DNA of 64,000 nt from Candidatus Pelagibacter sp. (GTDB lineage: Bacteria > Pseudomonadota > Alphaproteobacteria > Pelagibacterales > Pelagibacteraceae): contig JAOHFJ010000002.1 of the NCBI GenBank assembly GCA_028097945.1, positions 1 through 64,000 on the forward strand, written 5' to 3'. The first letter of the stretch is position 1, and the number at the start of each line of letters is the position of its first letter. Shown in pieces: positions 46,892-57,246 of the stretch. A model generated the notes under the pieces. It had not been told where the DNA came from and searched no databases. It saw only the letters and a list, made by a program, of their open reading frames with translations. The translations under genes were made by a program, and so were the position numbers.

Positions 46892-47703
46892 TATTTAAAT
46901 TTTTTATTTAAAATTATTGAATTTAAGTGATTTATTGGACCGCTTCCTTTTCCTAAATTTAGATTTGATTTAATTGACTCATTAACATATTTAATTCCAA
47001 GCTCACAAGATTTAATCAAATCTTTTCCACATGCTAAATAGGTTGCAATTGCAGAGGATAGTGTACAACCAGTCCCATGTGTATTTTTTGTACTATATTT
47101 TTTACTTATAAATATCTCAATGGTTTTTTGATTAAACAAAATATCATTCATTTGTTTTGACTTTAAATGACCGCCTTTTATCAAAACATTTTTAGCACCT
47201 AAACTAATTAATATTTTTCCAGCCTTCATCATATCCTCTTTTGAATTGATTCTAATTTTTGATAAAATTTCTGCCTCAGGTATATTAGGTGTAATTAGTA
47301 AAGTTTTTTTTAATAAATTTTTTTTTAAATAAGTGATTGCAGCATTGTTAATTAGTTTTGATCCACCTTTAGCAACCATAACTGGATCAAGTACAATTTT
47401 TTTAGTTTTTATTTTATTTAAAGATTTTATCACTGCTTGAATTACTGATTTCGAGTGTAACATTCCTATTTTTATAGCATTAGGTTTGATATCTTTTGCT
47501 GTAAACTCTATCTGATTAGATATCTCCTTAGATTTAATGGGAATAATTGATTTTACGCCTGTGGTGTTCTGAGCTGTTACGGCAGTAATCGCTGTCATCG
47601 CATAGGAACCTAAAGAAGTAACTGTTTTTACATCTGCTTGTATTCCTGCGCCTCCCGATGAGTCGGAACCTGCAATAATTAGAACTTTAGAATTTGGTTT
47701 CAT
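46891..47703 (-). CDS. thiD: Hydroxymethylpyrimidine (phosphate) kinase
   Basis: Ribokinase-fold enzyme phosphorylating HMP and HMP-P for thiamine synthesis. 270 residues: [18 protein letters not shown] at the start, [19 protein letters not shown], and the anion hole/catalytic Asp equivalent in [17 protein letters not shown], where the usual Asp/Cys-containing GTGCT is intact. SAR11-type cells often need HMP from outside, which would make ThiD the entry step; that is context, not seen here. Between glmM (3 bases) and purA. Confidence 0.95.
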   Translation of the reverse strand: MKPNSKVLIIAGSDSSGGAGIQADVKTVTSLGSYAMTAITAVTAQNTTGVKSIIPIKSKEISNQIEFTAKDIKPNAIKIGMLHSKSVIQAVIKSLNKIKTKKIVLDPVMVAKGGSKLINNAAITYLKKNLLKKTLLITPNIPEAEILSKIRINSKEDMMKAGKILISLGAKNVLIKGGHLKSKQMNDILFNQKTIEIFISKKYSTKNTHGTGCTLSSAIATYLACGKDLIKSCELGIKYVNESIKSNLNLGKGSGPINHLNSIILNKKFK

Positions 47704-47706
47704 ATT

Positions 47707-49038
47707 CTAGTGAATACTTTTTTTAACAATAGTAATACATTTATTCATTAGAGTACGATTAAAAGACTCACACATAATTCTCACTTTTGGTTCCGTGCCT
47801 GAAGGTCTTACCAACAGCCTACCTTTTTTTTTAATAAGTTCACTAGCTAATTTAATTGCTTTTTTACACTTAAAAGAATTAATAATTTTTTTATCTTTGA
47901 CTTTAATATTTAAAAGTTTCTGAGGCACTGATTTGTATACTTTAAAAATCTCACTAGCTAGTTTTCCTTTTCTTAAAGCAAATAAAACTTCTAGAGCAAC
48001 TAATAAACCGTCTCCAGTAGTGGCAAATTTACCTAAGATTATATGCCCTGATTGTTCACCTCCTAGATTATAATTATATTTTTTCATCATTTCTTTTACA
48101 TACCTATCTCCTACCTTCGACCTTCTAAAATTTATTTTTTCATCTAAAAAAAATTTTTCTAAACCGTAATTAGACATTAATGTTCCTACAACTCCACCTT
48201 TTAAAATTTTTTTTCTTTTCCACCTTTTAGCAATCATTGCTATAATCTGATCTCCATCAACTATTTGCGCTTTCTCATTGCACATTATTACTCTATCAGC
48301 ATCACCGTCTAATGAGATACCTATATCTGCTTTAAATTTTTTTACATAATTTTTTAAAACTTCAGGAAATGTTGACCCGCAGTTATAATTTATATTTAAT
48401 CCGTTTGGTTTAACGCCAATTGAAAAAACCTTAGCACCTAATTCTGACAAAATTTTTGGAGCTGATTTGTATCCCGCTCCGTTAGCGCAATCTAAGACTA
48501 TACGCATACCTTTTAAACTAAAATTGTTAGGAAAATTATTTTTTAAGATTTGAATATATCTATCATTTCCATCTTCTAACCTTTTTACCCTACCTAGTGA
48601 TTTTGGCTCAGATAAATGACTAATAGTTTTAGCATCAATTAAGTTTTCAATTTTCTTTTCAATCTTATCAGATAATTTCATACCGTCAGGTCCAAATAGT
48701 TTCAAGCCATTATCGTGAAAAGGATTGTGAGATGCTGTGATCATTATTCCCAAATTAGCTTTCATTTTTTTTGTAAGCATTGCTAAGCCATTGGTTGGAA
48801 GTGGACCTAATGTAAATATATGCATACCAGCTGAAGCTAAACCCGAAACTAAAGCAGGCTCAAGTGTGTAGCCAGATAAGCGAGTGTCTTTTGCAATAAT
48901 GGCTATTTGCTTTTTTTTCTTTAAATTTTTAAAATATGTTCCTGCTGCCAAACCAAATTTAAAAAATTTTTCACCATTAATGTTTCCAGCATTAACTGTG
49001 CCCCTAATTCCATCAGTTCCAAAGTATTTTTTTTTCAT
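47707..49038 (-). CDS. glmM: Phosphoglucosamine mutase
   Basis: Isomerises glucosamine-6-P to glucosamine-1-P for peptidoglycan and lipopolysaccharide. 443 residues. FGTDGIRG at the N-terminus, phosphoserine loop TASHNPFHDNGLK, metal loop DGDADR, sugar-specificity GGEQSGH, and phosphate-binding RPSGTEPKVRIM. Overlaps folP by 4 bases, the common folP-glmM pairing after ftsH. Confidence 0.97.
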   Translation of the reverse strand: MKKKYFGTDGIRGTVNAGNINGEKFFKFGLAAGTYFKNLKKKKQIAIIAKDTRLSGYTLEPALVSGLASAGMHIFTLGPLPTNGLAMLTKKMKANLGIMITASHNPFHDNGLKLFGPDGMKLSDKIEKKIENLIDAKTISHLSEPKSLGRVKRLEDGNDRYIQILKNNFPNNFSLKGMRIVLDCANGAGYKSAPKILSELGAKVFSIGVKPNGLNINYNCGSTFPEVLKNYVKKFKADIGISLDGDADRVIMCNEKAQIVDGDQIIAMIAKRWKRKKILKGGVVGTLMSNYGLEKFFLDEKINFRRSKVGDRYVKEMMKKYNYNLGGEQSGHIILGKFATTGDGLLVALEVLFALRKGKLASEIFKVYKSVPQKLLNIKVKDKKIINSFKCKKAIKLASELIKKKGRLLVRPSGTEPKVRIMCESFNRTLMNKCITIVKKSIH

Positions 49039-50096
49039 TTATTGTTTAGTAAATTTTCAAATATTAAAAGCCCTTGCTTAACCTCTTTGACATTATGTAC
49101 TCTAAAAATTTTTATTCCCTGCAAAAAAGAAAAGATTATCGATGATAAAGTGCCTCCTATTCTTTCTTTTGTGTCATATTTTCCAGAAATTTGATTAATG
49201 AATCTTTTTCTAGAAGTGCCAATTAATATAGGAAAACCAAGTGAATGAAATAGGGAAATTTTATTTAAAATCATCAAATTATGTTTCAAGTTTTTTCCAA
49301 AACCTATTCCTGGGTCTAAAATTATTTTTTTATGATATTTTAGACTCTTAAATTTTTTAATCTTATCCTCAAAAAAATCATAAATATCTAATAACACATG
49401 ATTATATGAAGGATTGTTCTGCATAGTTTGTGGTGATCCTTGCATATGATGGATGATTTTCCATAATTTTCTGTTTTTAATCACATTTAAAGATTTTGGA
49501 TCAAACTGAAAACAGGAAACATCATTAATAATATCTACATTATGTTTTATTGAAAATTCCATTACTGAAGACTTTCTTGTATCAATTGAAAGTAAAGCTT
49601 TGGGAAATTTTTTCTTAAATTTTTTCACTACTTCTTTAATTCTTTGAAGCTCATTATTTGATGAAATAATTTTTGACCCAGGTCTTGTTGACTCACCTCC
49701 AATATCAATTATTTCTGCCCCCTCATTTCTCATATCCTTTATTCTTTGCATAGCTTTTTTAGATGAATTATATTTACCTCCATCAGAAAAACTATCAGGA
49801 GTTAAATTTAAAACCCCCATAAGGATATGCTTTTTTTTTCCAATAAATTTTCTTTTTGATATAATTTTTTTAATATCTTTTAATATTTTTTTTTTTATTA
49901 TAAAAGGAAGTTTGCCGATATCATTAATATCAACAATTTTGGAATTAACTTTTTTTTTGTCTTTAGTAAAAATTTCTACTTTATTGAATGCTATTGCATT
50001 ATCGCCGCATAACGGAAAAGCAAGTTTTTTTTTGATTAGTTGTTTTGAATTATTTCCATAAAAAAAATTACACGCTCGAGTGTAATATTTTTTCAT
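49035..50096 (-). CDS. folP: Dihydropteroate synthase with N-terminal extension
   Basis: Joins p-aminobenzoate to the pterin diphosphate in folate synthesis. The catalytic barrel starts near residue 92 (ILMGVLNLTPDSFSDGG) and holds GAEIIDIGGESTRPG, SIDTRK, INDVS, and the C-terminal LDPGIGFGK and GTSRKRFI. Total 353 residues against about 280 normally: the first 90 residues are basic and of unknown function, an N-terminal extension known in some alphaproteobacterial homologues. Lies between ftsH (5 bases) and glmM. Confidence 0.94.
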   Translation of the reverse strand: MKKYYTRACNFFYGNNSKQLIKKKLAFPLCGDNAIAFNKVEIFTKDKKKVNSKIVDINDIGKLPFIIKKKILKDIKKIISKRKFIGKKKHILMGVLNLTPDSFSDGGKYNSSKKAMQRIKDMRNEGAEIIDIGGESTRPGSKIISSNNELQRIKEVVKKFKKKFPKALLSIDTRKSSVMEFSIKHNVDIINDVSCFQFDPKSLNVIKNRKLWKIIHHMQGSPQTMQNNPSYNHVLLDIYDFFEDKIKKFKSLKYHKKIILDPGIGFGKNLKHNLMILNKISLFHSLGFPILIGTSRKRFINQISGKYDTKERIGGTLSSIIFSFLQGIKIFRVHNVKEVKQGLLIFENLLNNK

Positions 50097-50101
50097 TTAT
50101 C

Positions 50102-51997
50102 TTAAACTGCTGGCTTAGGTTTTAACCCTAGGGATCCAAGTGCTGATGACGATTTGCCATTATCTTCGTCTTCTTCTTTAAATGACCTAGTTGGCTTGAT
50201 ATTTTTTAAAACTAAGTCCCTTATTTCATCACCTGATAACGTTTCGTAAATTAAAAGTGCTTTAGCTAGCTTATGCAAATCATCAATTTTTTCTGTAAGA
50301 ACTTTTTTGGCTCTATCGTAACCTGCATCAACAATTTTTTTAACTTCAACGTCTATTTTTTTTGCAGTTTCCTCAGACATATTTTGTTGTTTTGTCACAG
50401 ATCTTCCTAAAAATACCTCTTCTTCATTTTCTCCATAAGCTAATGGCCCCAATTCTTTGCTCATACCATATTTTGTAACCATATTTTTAGCCATCTTTGT
50501 AGCCATATCGATATCAGAGGATGCCCCAGAGGTAACCTTATCATGACCAAAAATTATTTCTTCCGCAATTCTTCCGCCCATTGCTACGGCAATATCTGAA
50601 TACATTTTTTCACGCGTGACTGATAGTTGGTCTCTTTCTGGAAGTCTCATAACCATTCCCAATGCGCGTCCCCTTGGAATTATTGTAGCTTTATGTATTG
50701 GATCTGATGCTTTTTCGTTTAAAGCGACTATTGCGTGGCCACCTTCATGATATGCTGTAAGTTTTTTTTCATCCTCCGACATAACCATAGATCTTCTCTC
50801 AGCTCCCATCATCACTTTATCTTTTGCTTCTTCAATATCAGACATTGTTACAACTCTTTTATTCTTTCTTGCGGCTAGTAACGCTGACTCATTAATCAAA
50901 TTTGCTAAATCTGCTCCAGAAAATCCTGGTGTTCCTCTTGCAATTGTTCTTAATTTCACATCTGGGCCTGTGCTGATTTTTTTTACATGCACTTTTAAAA
51001 TTGCTTCTCTACCAATTATATCAGGATTTCCAACAACAACTTGTCTGTCAAACCTTCCTGGTCTTAACAAGGCTGGATCTAATACATCCGGTCTATTAGT
51101 AGCTGCTATTAATATTATACCTTCATTCGTATCAAAACCATCCATCTCTACAAGCAACTGATTTAGAGTTTGCTCTCTCTCATCATTTCCTCCACCTAAC
51201 CCTGCTCCTCTACTTCTTCCAACAGCGTCAATCTCATCAATAAATATAATACAAGGAGAGTGTTTTTTTCCTTGCTCAAACATGTCTCTTACTCTTGAAG
51301 CTCCAACTCCAACAAACATTTCAACAAAATCTGAACCAGAAATCGAAAAAAATGGAACGTTAGCTTCACCTGCGATAGCTTTAGCTAATAAAGTTTTTCC
51401 TGTTCCTGGAGGTCCAATCAATAAAGCGCCCTTCGGAATTTTTCCACCTAAACGGCTAAATTTTTTTGGATCTTTAAGAAACTCAACTATTTCTTCGACT
51501 TCTTCTTTTGCTTCTTCTACACCAGCAACATCATTAAATGTTACTTTCCCTTGTGCCTCATTTAACAATTTAGCTTTTGATCTTCCGAATCCCATCGCGC
51601 CACCTTTGCCTCCTTGCATCTGACGCATAAAAAATATCCAAACACCGATTAACAAAAGCATTGGGAACCATGATAGTAAAATTCCTAAGAGTGATGGCAT
51701 TTTATCCTCTTTAGGTGAGGCAACTATACTTACTCCTTTTGATGAAAGTTTATCAACGAGCTCGGGATAATTTGGAGAGTATGTCTTAAAACTGTTTCCG
51801 TCAGCTAACACACCTGAAATATTGTTTCCTTGTATTTGAACTTCAACCACTCTGCCTGCTTCAACCTCATTTAGAAAATTTGAAAAAGGTAAAGCATTTC
51901 TCTCTGAGTTAATATTTTTTGGGTCCTGAAACATGTTGAAAAGCCCTACAGATAGTAAGACTATAATAACCCACATTATTAAATTTTTAATATTCAT
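50102..51997 (-). CDS. ftsH: ATP-dependent zinc metalloprotease FtsH
   Basis: Membrane-bound hexameric AAA+ protease. 631 residues: two membrane helices (about 5-22 and 103-125) flanking a periplasmic domain, AAA domain with Walker A GPPGTGKT, pore [11 protein letters not shown], Walker [34 protein letters not shown] (in parts), and zinc site HEGGH with downstream Asp. Degrades damaged membrane proteins, and LpxC/RpoH-type regulators in relatives. Follows tilS by 95 bases; 51998-52092 holds only A+T-rich sequence. Confidence 0.98.
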   Translation of the reverse strand: MNIKNLIMWVIIVLLSVGLFNMFQDPKNINSERNALPFSNFLNEVEAGRVVEVQIQGNNISGVLADGNSFKTYSPNYPELVDKLSSKGVSIVASPKEDKMPSLLGILLSWFPMLLLIGVWIFFMRQMQGGKGGAMGFGRSKAKLLNEAQGKVTFNDVAGVEEAKEEVEEIVEFLKDPKKFSRLGGKIPKGALLIGPPGTGKTLLAKAIAGEANVPFFSISGSDFVEMFVGVGASRVRDMFEQGKKHSPCIIFIDEIDAVGRSRGAGLGGGNDEREQTLNQLLVEMDGFDTNEGIILIAATNRPDVLDPALLRPGRFDRQVVVGNPDIIGREAILKVHVKKISTGPDVKLRTIARGTPGFSGADLANLINESALLAARKNKRVVTMSDIEEAKDKVMMGAERRSMVMSEDEKKLTAYHEGGHAIVALNEKASDPIHKATIIPRGRALGMVMRLPERDQLSVTREKMYSDIAVAMGGRIAEEIIFGHDKVTSGASSDIDMATKMAKNMVTKYGMSKELGPLAYGENEEEVFLGRSVTKQQNMSEETAKKIDVEVKKIVDAGYDRAKKVLTEKIDDLHKLAKALLIYETLSGDEIRDLVLKNIKPTRSFKEEDEDNGKSSSALGSLGLKPKPAV

Positions 51998-52092
51998 AAT
52001 TATTAAATAATCATTAATCTTTAATTAACAAGTATAGTTTAGCTTACAATAAGTTGTAAATAAGACAAAAAGATACCAATTGACCCAGATTT

Positions 52093-53112
52093 TCAAAGTT
52101 TTTCTTGTTTTAGACATAAATTTCCATCTTTTTTAAAAAAAATACATCCTCCAAGAGTAGATTTTTTAAAATTACTCTTGCTAAGATTTTTGATCAGATT
52201 TTGTACTTTTCTTGATCTAACATCATAGTAATTTTTTTTTATCTTTTTTATTGACTGATTAATTAATACAATTTTAACTTCATCATTAAGTTGGTTGAAT
52301 TTTCTAAAGTTAATACTGACTTCTTTATTTCTTACATTTATTAGTTTTTTGAAAATTTTTTCAAAATAATTGTCTAATGTAGATCTACTGAAAGATAAAT
52401 TTTGTATTGATCTAAAAATTTGCTCATATTTGATACCGCTGTTTTCCAAGGGTTTTTTTAAATTTCTAATTTTAGTCCTTAAATATTTCTCATCTTTATT
52501 AGAGGGATCTTTAACGAATTTTCCAAAAGTATTTTTTGAAATTTTTATCAAAAAATTTTTTCTTACATCTAGTAAAGGTCTACACAAAGCTACTTTGCTA
52601 TTAATTTTTCTAAAAGGTGTCATTGCAGAAAGCCCTTTTAATCCACTGCCTCTTGAAAGCCTTATAAAAAAAGTTTCAACCTGATCTTCAAGATTGTGTG
52701 CGGTTAGAATGGTTGTTATTCTTTTCTTTAAACAATAGTTTTTTAGTATCTCATATCTGACATTTCTCGCTTCGGATTGAATATTTTTTGTAATTATTTT
52801 TTTATTTAAAATTATTTCTAAACTTATTTTTTTTTTTTTTAAAATATTTTTAACTTTTTTTGCCTCTTGATGTGAGTTTTTTCTAATGCTGTGATCCACT
52901 AAAACATAGTGAAATTTTACCTTTTTTAAATTTGTGTATGCGATTGTTAATGCAACGAGAGCTAGGCTATCCGGTCCACCAGAAACAGCGACTAAATATT
53001 TTTTTTTATTAATAGAATCAAGTTTGCTTTTAAAATTTAAAAAAATGCTTGATAGATCCTGAAACTCTTTAAAGTTATTTTTAAGATTTACACTTGAATT
53101 TTTTTTGCTCAT
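52093..53112 (-). CDS. tilS: tRNA(Ile)-lysidine synthase
   Basis: Modifies C34 of tRNA-Ile(CAU) to lysidine. 339 residues: N-type PP-loop AVSGGPDSLALVAL near 43-56, HYVLVDHSIRKNSHQEA, TAHNLEDQVETFFIRLSRGSGLKGLSAM (seen in parts). The C-terminal domains are shorter than in E. coli TilS (432). The frame overlaps cpoB by 32 bases and has no later Met before the P-loop, so this start is kept. A run of 14 A residues lies within codons for ILKKKKI. Confidence 0.94.
   Translation of the reverse strand: MSKKNSSVNLKNNFKEFQDLSSIFLNFKSKLDSINKKKYLVAVSGGPDSLALVALTIAYTNLKKVKFHYVLVDHSIRKNSHQEAKKVKNILKKKKISLEIILNKKIITKNIQSEARNVRYEILKNYCLKKRITTILTAHNLEDQVETFFIRLSRGSGLKGLSAMTPFRKINSKVALCRPLLDVRKNFLIKISKNTFGKFVKDPSNKDEKYLRTKIRNLKKPLENSGIKYEQIFRSIQNLSFSRSTLDNYFEKIFKKLINVRNKEVSINFRKFNQLNDEVKIVLINQSIKKIKKNYYDVRSRKVQNLIKNLSKSNFKKSTLGGCIFFKKDGNLCLKQEKL
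52827..52840 (-). repeat. A14 homopolymer inside tilS
   Basis: Fourteen uninterrupted T on plus (A on the coding strand), encoding part of Leu-Lys-Lys-Lys-Lys-Ile. The frame is intact in this sequence. It is the longest mononucleotide run I noticed and a natural site for replication or transcription slippage. Confidence 0.85.
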
Positions 53113-54040
53113 ATTGAGCTTTTTGTAGCACAGACTTACTTGCTTTTGGGTATTCTTTTTTCAGTCCAGAAATCATTTTGCATCCTTGATCTTTTTCACC
53201 AAGTTGTACCATTGTGATTCCTAGCTTTAAAAGATTATCAGGTGCTTTTTTACTTTTTGGATAATTTTGATAGCCATCAAGGTAGGCAGTAGCTGCATCT
53301 GAGTAAAGTTGTCTTATTCTAAAAGTTTCACCATACCAGTATTGAGCACTTCCTGCTAAGTCGTGATCTTTATTTTTATCTATAAATTCTTTTAATGCAA
53401 ACTCTGCTGTTTCATAATCTCCAATCTTCATAAAACTTACTGCAAATTCATATTGTTCTGATGGAGGTTTGTCAGGTAATAAAGAGTCTCTTTTTTCTGG
53501 TTCTTCAGCAATTACGGTTTGGGCGCTTTCAATTGAATTGATGGATTGTTCTTTTGGTAAATTAGAAGTTTGGTAACCCGGAGCCGCTCCAAAATCTTGA
53601 GGTTTACTTGAACCAGGAAGAGCTGTTTGTTTTTTTATATCAGTAATAGATCCATTTTCTAAGTCCGAAAATCTTAACTGTGTATCTGATTGAATTTTTG
53701 TAACACGAGATGATAATTTATCTAGTTTAAAATTTACTTCTTCGAATTTATTTGTAAGTTCTCTAAATTGATTTTCTATTTCACTTAATTTTAAAAGATG
53801 TTTAGTCATAATATCTTCATTAAGTCCATTTGAACTTGATTGGCTTGTGCTTGATCCAGATACAAGGTCTGATTTTTGATAAACAGCTTTTTCTAAAGTT
53901 TTTAGATCTTTTGTAATAATCTGAATTTGATCAGAAATAGCTTGCAAATAAATTTCTTCTTCTTCTGCAAAAACCAAACTGGTAAAAAAAGTTAATGCAA
54001 TAGAATAAATAATTAAATTTAATTTAAATCTGATGAACAT
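53081..54040 (-). CDS. cpoB: Tol-Pal system protein CpoB (YbgF)
   Basis: 319 residues. Signal peptide (about 1-25, ending VFAEEE), a trimeric coiled coil (about 27-125), a Ser/Pro/Glu-rich linker, then a C-terminal TPR domain with PSEQYEFAVSFMKIGDYETAEFALKEF, AQYWYGETFRIRQLYSDAATAYL and KAPDNLLKLGITMVQLG repeats (named in parts). Coordinates outer-membrane constriction with peptidoglycan synthesis. Separated from pal by a strong terminator, so expected at lower level than pal. Confidence 0.93.
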   Translation of the reverse strand: MFIRFKLNLIIYSIALTFFTSLVFAEEEEIYLQAISDQIQIITKDLKTLEKAVYQKSDLVSGSSTSQSSSNGLNEDIMTKHLLKLSEIENQFRELTNKFEEVNFKLDKLSSRVTKIQSDTQLRFSDLENGSITDIKKQTALPGSSKPQDFGAAPGYQTSNLPKEQSINSIESAQTVIAEEPEKRDSLLPDKPPSEQYEFAVSFMKIGDYETAEFALKEFIDKNKDHDLAGSAQYWYGETFRIRQLYSDAATAYLDGYQNYPKSKKAPDNLLKLGITMVQLGEKDQGCKMISGLKKEYPKASKSVLQKAQYEQKKFKCKS

Positions 54041-54066
54041 GATTCATTTTAATTTGATAAAATGGC

Positions 54067-54105
54067 AAAAAAAAGACCCCTTAATACGCGTGTATTAAGG
54101 GGTCT
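54067..54105 (-). terminator. Intrinsic terminator after pal
   Basis: Perfect 14-bp stem (AGACCCCTTAATAC with GTATTAAGGGGTCT) around a 4-base loop, followed by eight U residues on the minus strand. Lies 18 bases after the pal stop and before the cpoB start, separating tolQRAB-pal from cpoB-tilS-ftsH, unless read-through occurs. Confidence 0.92.
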
Positions 54106-54122
54106 AAAATTATTAGAAAATT

Positions 54123-54599
54123 TTAATTAACTTTTATCGTTACAGATCTTCTGTTTTGAGACCAAGCTAACGGTGTTGAAGCTGGGTTAACAGGTTTTTC
54201 TTTTCCGTAACTGATTACCGAAATTCTTTTTCCAGAAATTCCGTAAGTCATTAGATAATCTTTGGCAGCATTAGCTCTTCTTTCACCTAAAGCTAAGTTG
54301 TATTCTCTTGTTCCTCTTTCATCAGCGTGACCTTCAATTGTCACATTAAGATTTTTATTTTTTCTCAAGTAATTAGCTTGCTTTCTTAAAGTTGCTCTTG
54401 AAGCAGTTGTTAATGAAGATTTGTTTGTTGCAAAAAATATTCTATCTGGAACACCTGAAGCTAAGTATTTTACTGTTTCTTTTCCAGTATATACATCTCC
54501 ATCTATATTTCCTGATTTTTTCGCAGTAGAACATGCACTTAAAATTAAAGTAGCAAAGATTATTAGTAATACGTTTTTTAAATTCTTATTAAACATCAT
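54123..54599 (-). CDS. pal: Peptidoglycan-associated lipoprotein Pal
   Basis: 158 residues. Lipoprotein signal peptide with lipobox LSAC (Cys22 or so), then an OmpA-like domain with NVTIEGHADERGTREYNLALGERRA (in parts) and ISYGKEKP; the Asp/Arg pair contacting diaminopimelate is present. Anchored in the outer membrane and bound by TolB. GGGG six to nine bases before the ATG is a strong ribosome site. Followed by a terminator, consistent with high expression. Confidence 0.96.
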   Translation of the reverse strand: MMFNKNLKNVLLIIFATLILSACSTAKKSGNIDGDVYTGKETVKYLASGVPDRIFFATNKSSLTTASRATLRKQANYLRKNKNLNVTIEGHADERGTREYNLALGERRANAAKDYLMTYGISGKRISVISYGKEKPVNPASTPLAWSQNRRSVTIKVN

Positions 54600-54675
54600 T
54601 TTTTCCCCTAGGTTTGTAGTGTTTTATTTCAAATTATTTAATGTTATTCAAGTGTATTTTACACAAAATAATACG

Positions 54676-56013
54676 TTATTTTGATAAAAGAGAGGACCAA
54701 GATGGGTCTGAGGCATCAGTTTCTGTTTTTAGCCTTCTTTCGTTATAACCCGTAATATCAATAGACCATAATTTAGCGGAAAAACCTTCACCTTTTGATC
54801 CAGACTTAGTCTCTCTATAAAAAACTAAAACTCTTCCATTGGGCGACCAAGAAGGTGCTTCTTGATAGTAATTTTCTGTTAATAATCTTTCCCCAGTCCC
54901 ATCAATTCTCATGACGCCAATATAAAACTTTCCTTTACGCATTTTTGTAAATGCGATGAGATCTCCTCTTGGTGACCATACGGGAGTACCGTAAATTCCA
55001 TTTCCAAAAGTAATTCTTTTAACTCCTGTTCCGTCACTACGCATAACATAAATTTGTTGTAAACCGCTTCTATCTGAATTGAATGCAATAAATTTTCCAT
55101 CTGGTGAAAATGAGGGAGAAGTATCAATTGATGAATGATCCGTAATTCTTTCTACGACTCTTGTATCTAAATCCATAGTATAAATATCTGAATTACCGTC
55201 TTTAGCAAAACTCATTACTATTTTTTTTCCATCTGGTGAGAATCTTGGGGCAAAAGTCATTCCTGGAAATTTTCCAACTATCTCTTGGCTACCTGTTTCA
55301 ATATCAAGTAAGTAAACTCTTGGTTCATTTCTAAAATAAGACATATAAGTTACTAATTGATTTTTTGGATTGAATCTTGGAGTAAGAACTAGTTCAGTTC
55401 CGTAAGTAAGATATTTTGTATTAGCACCATCTTGATCCATTATAGCCAATTTTTTTACTCTTTCATTTTTAGGGCCACTTTCAGCAACATAAATTATTCT
55501 TGTATCAAAATATCCCTCTTCTCCTGTTAATCTTTCATAAATTTTATCTGAAATTATATGTGCCACTCTCCTCCAGTTCGTTGGCGTCGTAGTAAAAGCC
55601 AAAGCAGTCATTTCTTTAGCAGCAGCTGTATCCCATAATCTAAATTCTACTTTTAATTTTCCCTCTTTGACTAAAAGTTTACCTGTAACCAGTGCTTGGG
55701 CCTTTATTAATCGCCAGTCTTCGAATCTAGGTTTTAAATGAGCAATATCTGGTTTTTGCACAAAAGCATCTTTTTTTAATGGGTTAAATAAACCAGTTCC
55801 TCTAAAATTATTTTCTATTATTTTTGAAATATTTTCACCTAGCTCTTTTATTTTTATACCTTCAGAATTTTCTGACTTTATGTCGACATGCAAAGGAGAA
55901 ACTGCAATTGGTAATGGATCTAAATTTCCTCTGGTAATGTCAATTTCTATTAAGGCAAAAGATTTGTTGATTAATAATAAATTAAATAGAAGAAATATAA
56001 TTATTTTTTTCAT
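54676..56013 (-). CDS. tolB: Tol-Pal system translocation protein TolB
   Basis: Periplasmic, 445 residues. Signal peptide (1-20), an N-terminal domain of about 150 residues ([24 protein letters not shown]), and a six-bladed propeller with repeated [45 protein letters not shown] and [15 protein letters not shown] motifs. Bridges Pal and TolA during division. Immediately follows tolA; 76 bases before pal. Confidence 0.97.
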   Translation of the reverse strand: MKKIIIFLLFNLLLINKSFALIEIDITRGNLDPLPIAVSPLHVDIKSENSEGIKIKELGENISKIIENNFRGTGLFNPLKKDAFVQKPDIAHLKPRFEDWRLIKAQALVTGKLLVKEGKLKVEFRLWDTAAAKEMTALAFTTTPTNWRRVAHIISDKIYERLTGEEGYFDTRIIYVAESGPKNERVKKLAIMDQDGANTKYLTYGTELVLTPRFNPKNQLVTYMSYFRNEPRVYLLDIETGSQEIVGKFPGMTFAPRFSPDGKKIVMSFAKDGNSDIYTMDLDTRVVERITDHSSIDTSPSFSPDGKFIAFNSDRSGLQQIYVMRSDGTGVKRITFGNGIYGTPVWSPRGDLIAFTKMRKGKFYIGVMRIDGTGERLLTENYYQEAPSWSPNGRVLVFYRETKSGSKGEGFSAKLWSIDITGYNERRLKTETDASDPSWSSLLSK

Positions 56014-56823
56014 TTATCCTTTCAACATCTCAGTTGGATTAAAGTTTAATTGTAATTCTTTCCATTTATCGTATCCAGTTGGTGGAACTTTTAGTGGTTG
56101 GCATAACCTTACAGCCCGAAGCGCACTCTCGGCTAAAACCTTATAAAATTTCTGACCAGGCATGTTCATCCTTTGATGATCTAAAATTTCAGATTTCATT
56201 ATTGTTCCATCTTTTTTAAGCTTTAGTTTAATTCTTACAAGTAAATCTTTATCATATGGTAATCCAAGAGGAACACTCCAGCATCCAAATATTTGTGCCC
56301 TGAGCGCATCTTCTTGTGAAAGTGTCAGTCCTGAAGCAAAGGAATTTTTTTGAGTACTTTGTGTTAACTTGTCAGTTTTTTTTCTTTTGACAGCTTCTAC
56401 TTCTTTTGCTTTATCAATCAAAGCCGCTATTTGATTTGTATCAACTATTTCTTTTTTTTCAAATTCTGAAGCCTGTCTTATTTGAGGTTTTATTTCTTCC
56501 GGATTTTGCTTCTTTTTTACTATTTGCTTTTCTTCTTTTTTTTCGTTTGGAAGAGGAATTCTATCTGGTTTTTCCTTAGCTTTTGCGGCTGGTGGTGCTT
56601 GCTCCGATACTAATCTTTCCTCCTCTTTTTTCTTATTTTCTTCTATGATTTTTCTTGCTTTTGGAGCATATGGAATGTTGGTTTTATCGGAAATTTGAAT
56701 TAATTCTACTGACACTATTGGAGGTAAATCAATCGACTCTCTAAGCATAAATGGTAAACTTAATATTGTTAATAAAACCAGTGCAGAATGAAAAGTTATT
56801 GAGTAAATTAAACTTCTTATCAT
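56014..56823 (-). CDS. tolA: TolA-like protein
   Basis: 269 residues: one N-terminal membrane helix (about 7-27), a charged Lys/Glu-rich helical middle (about 55-165), and a C-terminal TonB/TolA-type domain with RAQIFGCWSVPLG, LVRIKLKLKKDGTIMKSEIL and ALRAVRLCQPLKVP. Much shorter in the middle than E. coli TolA (421). Connects the TolQR motor to TolB/Pal. Lies between tolR (8 bases) and tolB (abutting). Confidence 0.93.
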   Translation of the reverse strand: MIRSLIYSITFHSALVLLTILSLPFMLRESIDLPPIVSVELIQISDKTNIPYAPKARKIIEENKKKEEERLVSEQAPPAAKAKEKPDRIPLPNEKKEEKQIVKKKQNPEEIKPQIRQASEFEKKEIVDTNQIAALIDKAKEVEAVKRKKTDKLTQSTQKNSFASGLTLSQEDALRAQIFGCWSVPLGLPYDKDLLVRIKLKLKKDGTIMKSEILDHQRMNMPGQKFYKVLAESALRAVRLCQPLKVPPTGYDKWKELQLNFNPTEMLKG

Positions 56824-56831
56824 AGTTCATC

Positions 56832-57245
56832 CTAATTTTTGTAAGGTTCAGAAATTAAAGCAACCTTTGAAAAGCCTGCTCCAGAAAGGGTTCCCATAAC
56901 TTCTAATACCCTTCCATAATTAATATTTTTATCTCCTCTAACATATATTCTTGTATCAGTTCTATTTTTTGCAATCGCCAATAGTTTTGGTATCATTTTT
57001 TGGTAAGTCACTTGATGTTCTTGAATATAAATTTCACCTTTTGAGTTAATACTCAAAGTTAAAGGTTCTTGGTCATCAGGCAATGAGTCTGCTGCGGACT
57101 CGGGTAAATCCACCTGTACGCCTACCGTCAATAGTGGGGCTGTGACCATAAATATTATTAATAAAACTAACATCACATCCACAAAAGGAGTTACATTGAT
57201 CTCGCTCATAGGTTCTTTTTTTGAGCGATTGAAATTGAAGGCCAT
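56832..57245 (-). CDS. tolR: Tol-Pal motor protein TolR
   Basis: 137 residues, ExbD/TolR family. A single membrane helix (about 21-41, VTPFVDVMLVLLIIFMVTAPLL in parts) carries the proton-relay Asp in FVDVML; the periplasmic domain contains LPESAA and DTRIYVRGDKNINYG. Works with TolQ to use the proton motive force. One base after tolQ. Confidence 0.96.
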   Translation of the reverse strand: MAFNFNRSKKEPMSEINVTPFVDVMLVLLIIFMVTAPLLTVGVQVDLPESAADSLPDDQEPLTLSINSKGEIYIQEHQVTYQKMIPKLLAIAKNRTDTRIYVRGDKNINYGRVLEVMGTLSGAGFSKVALISEPYKN

Positions 57246-57246
57246 T

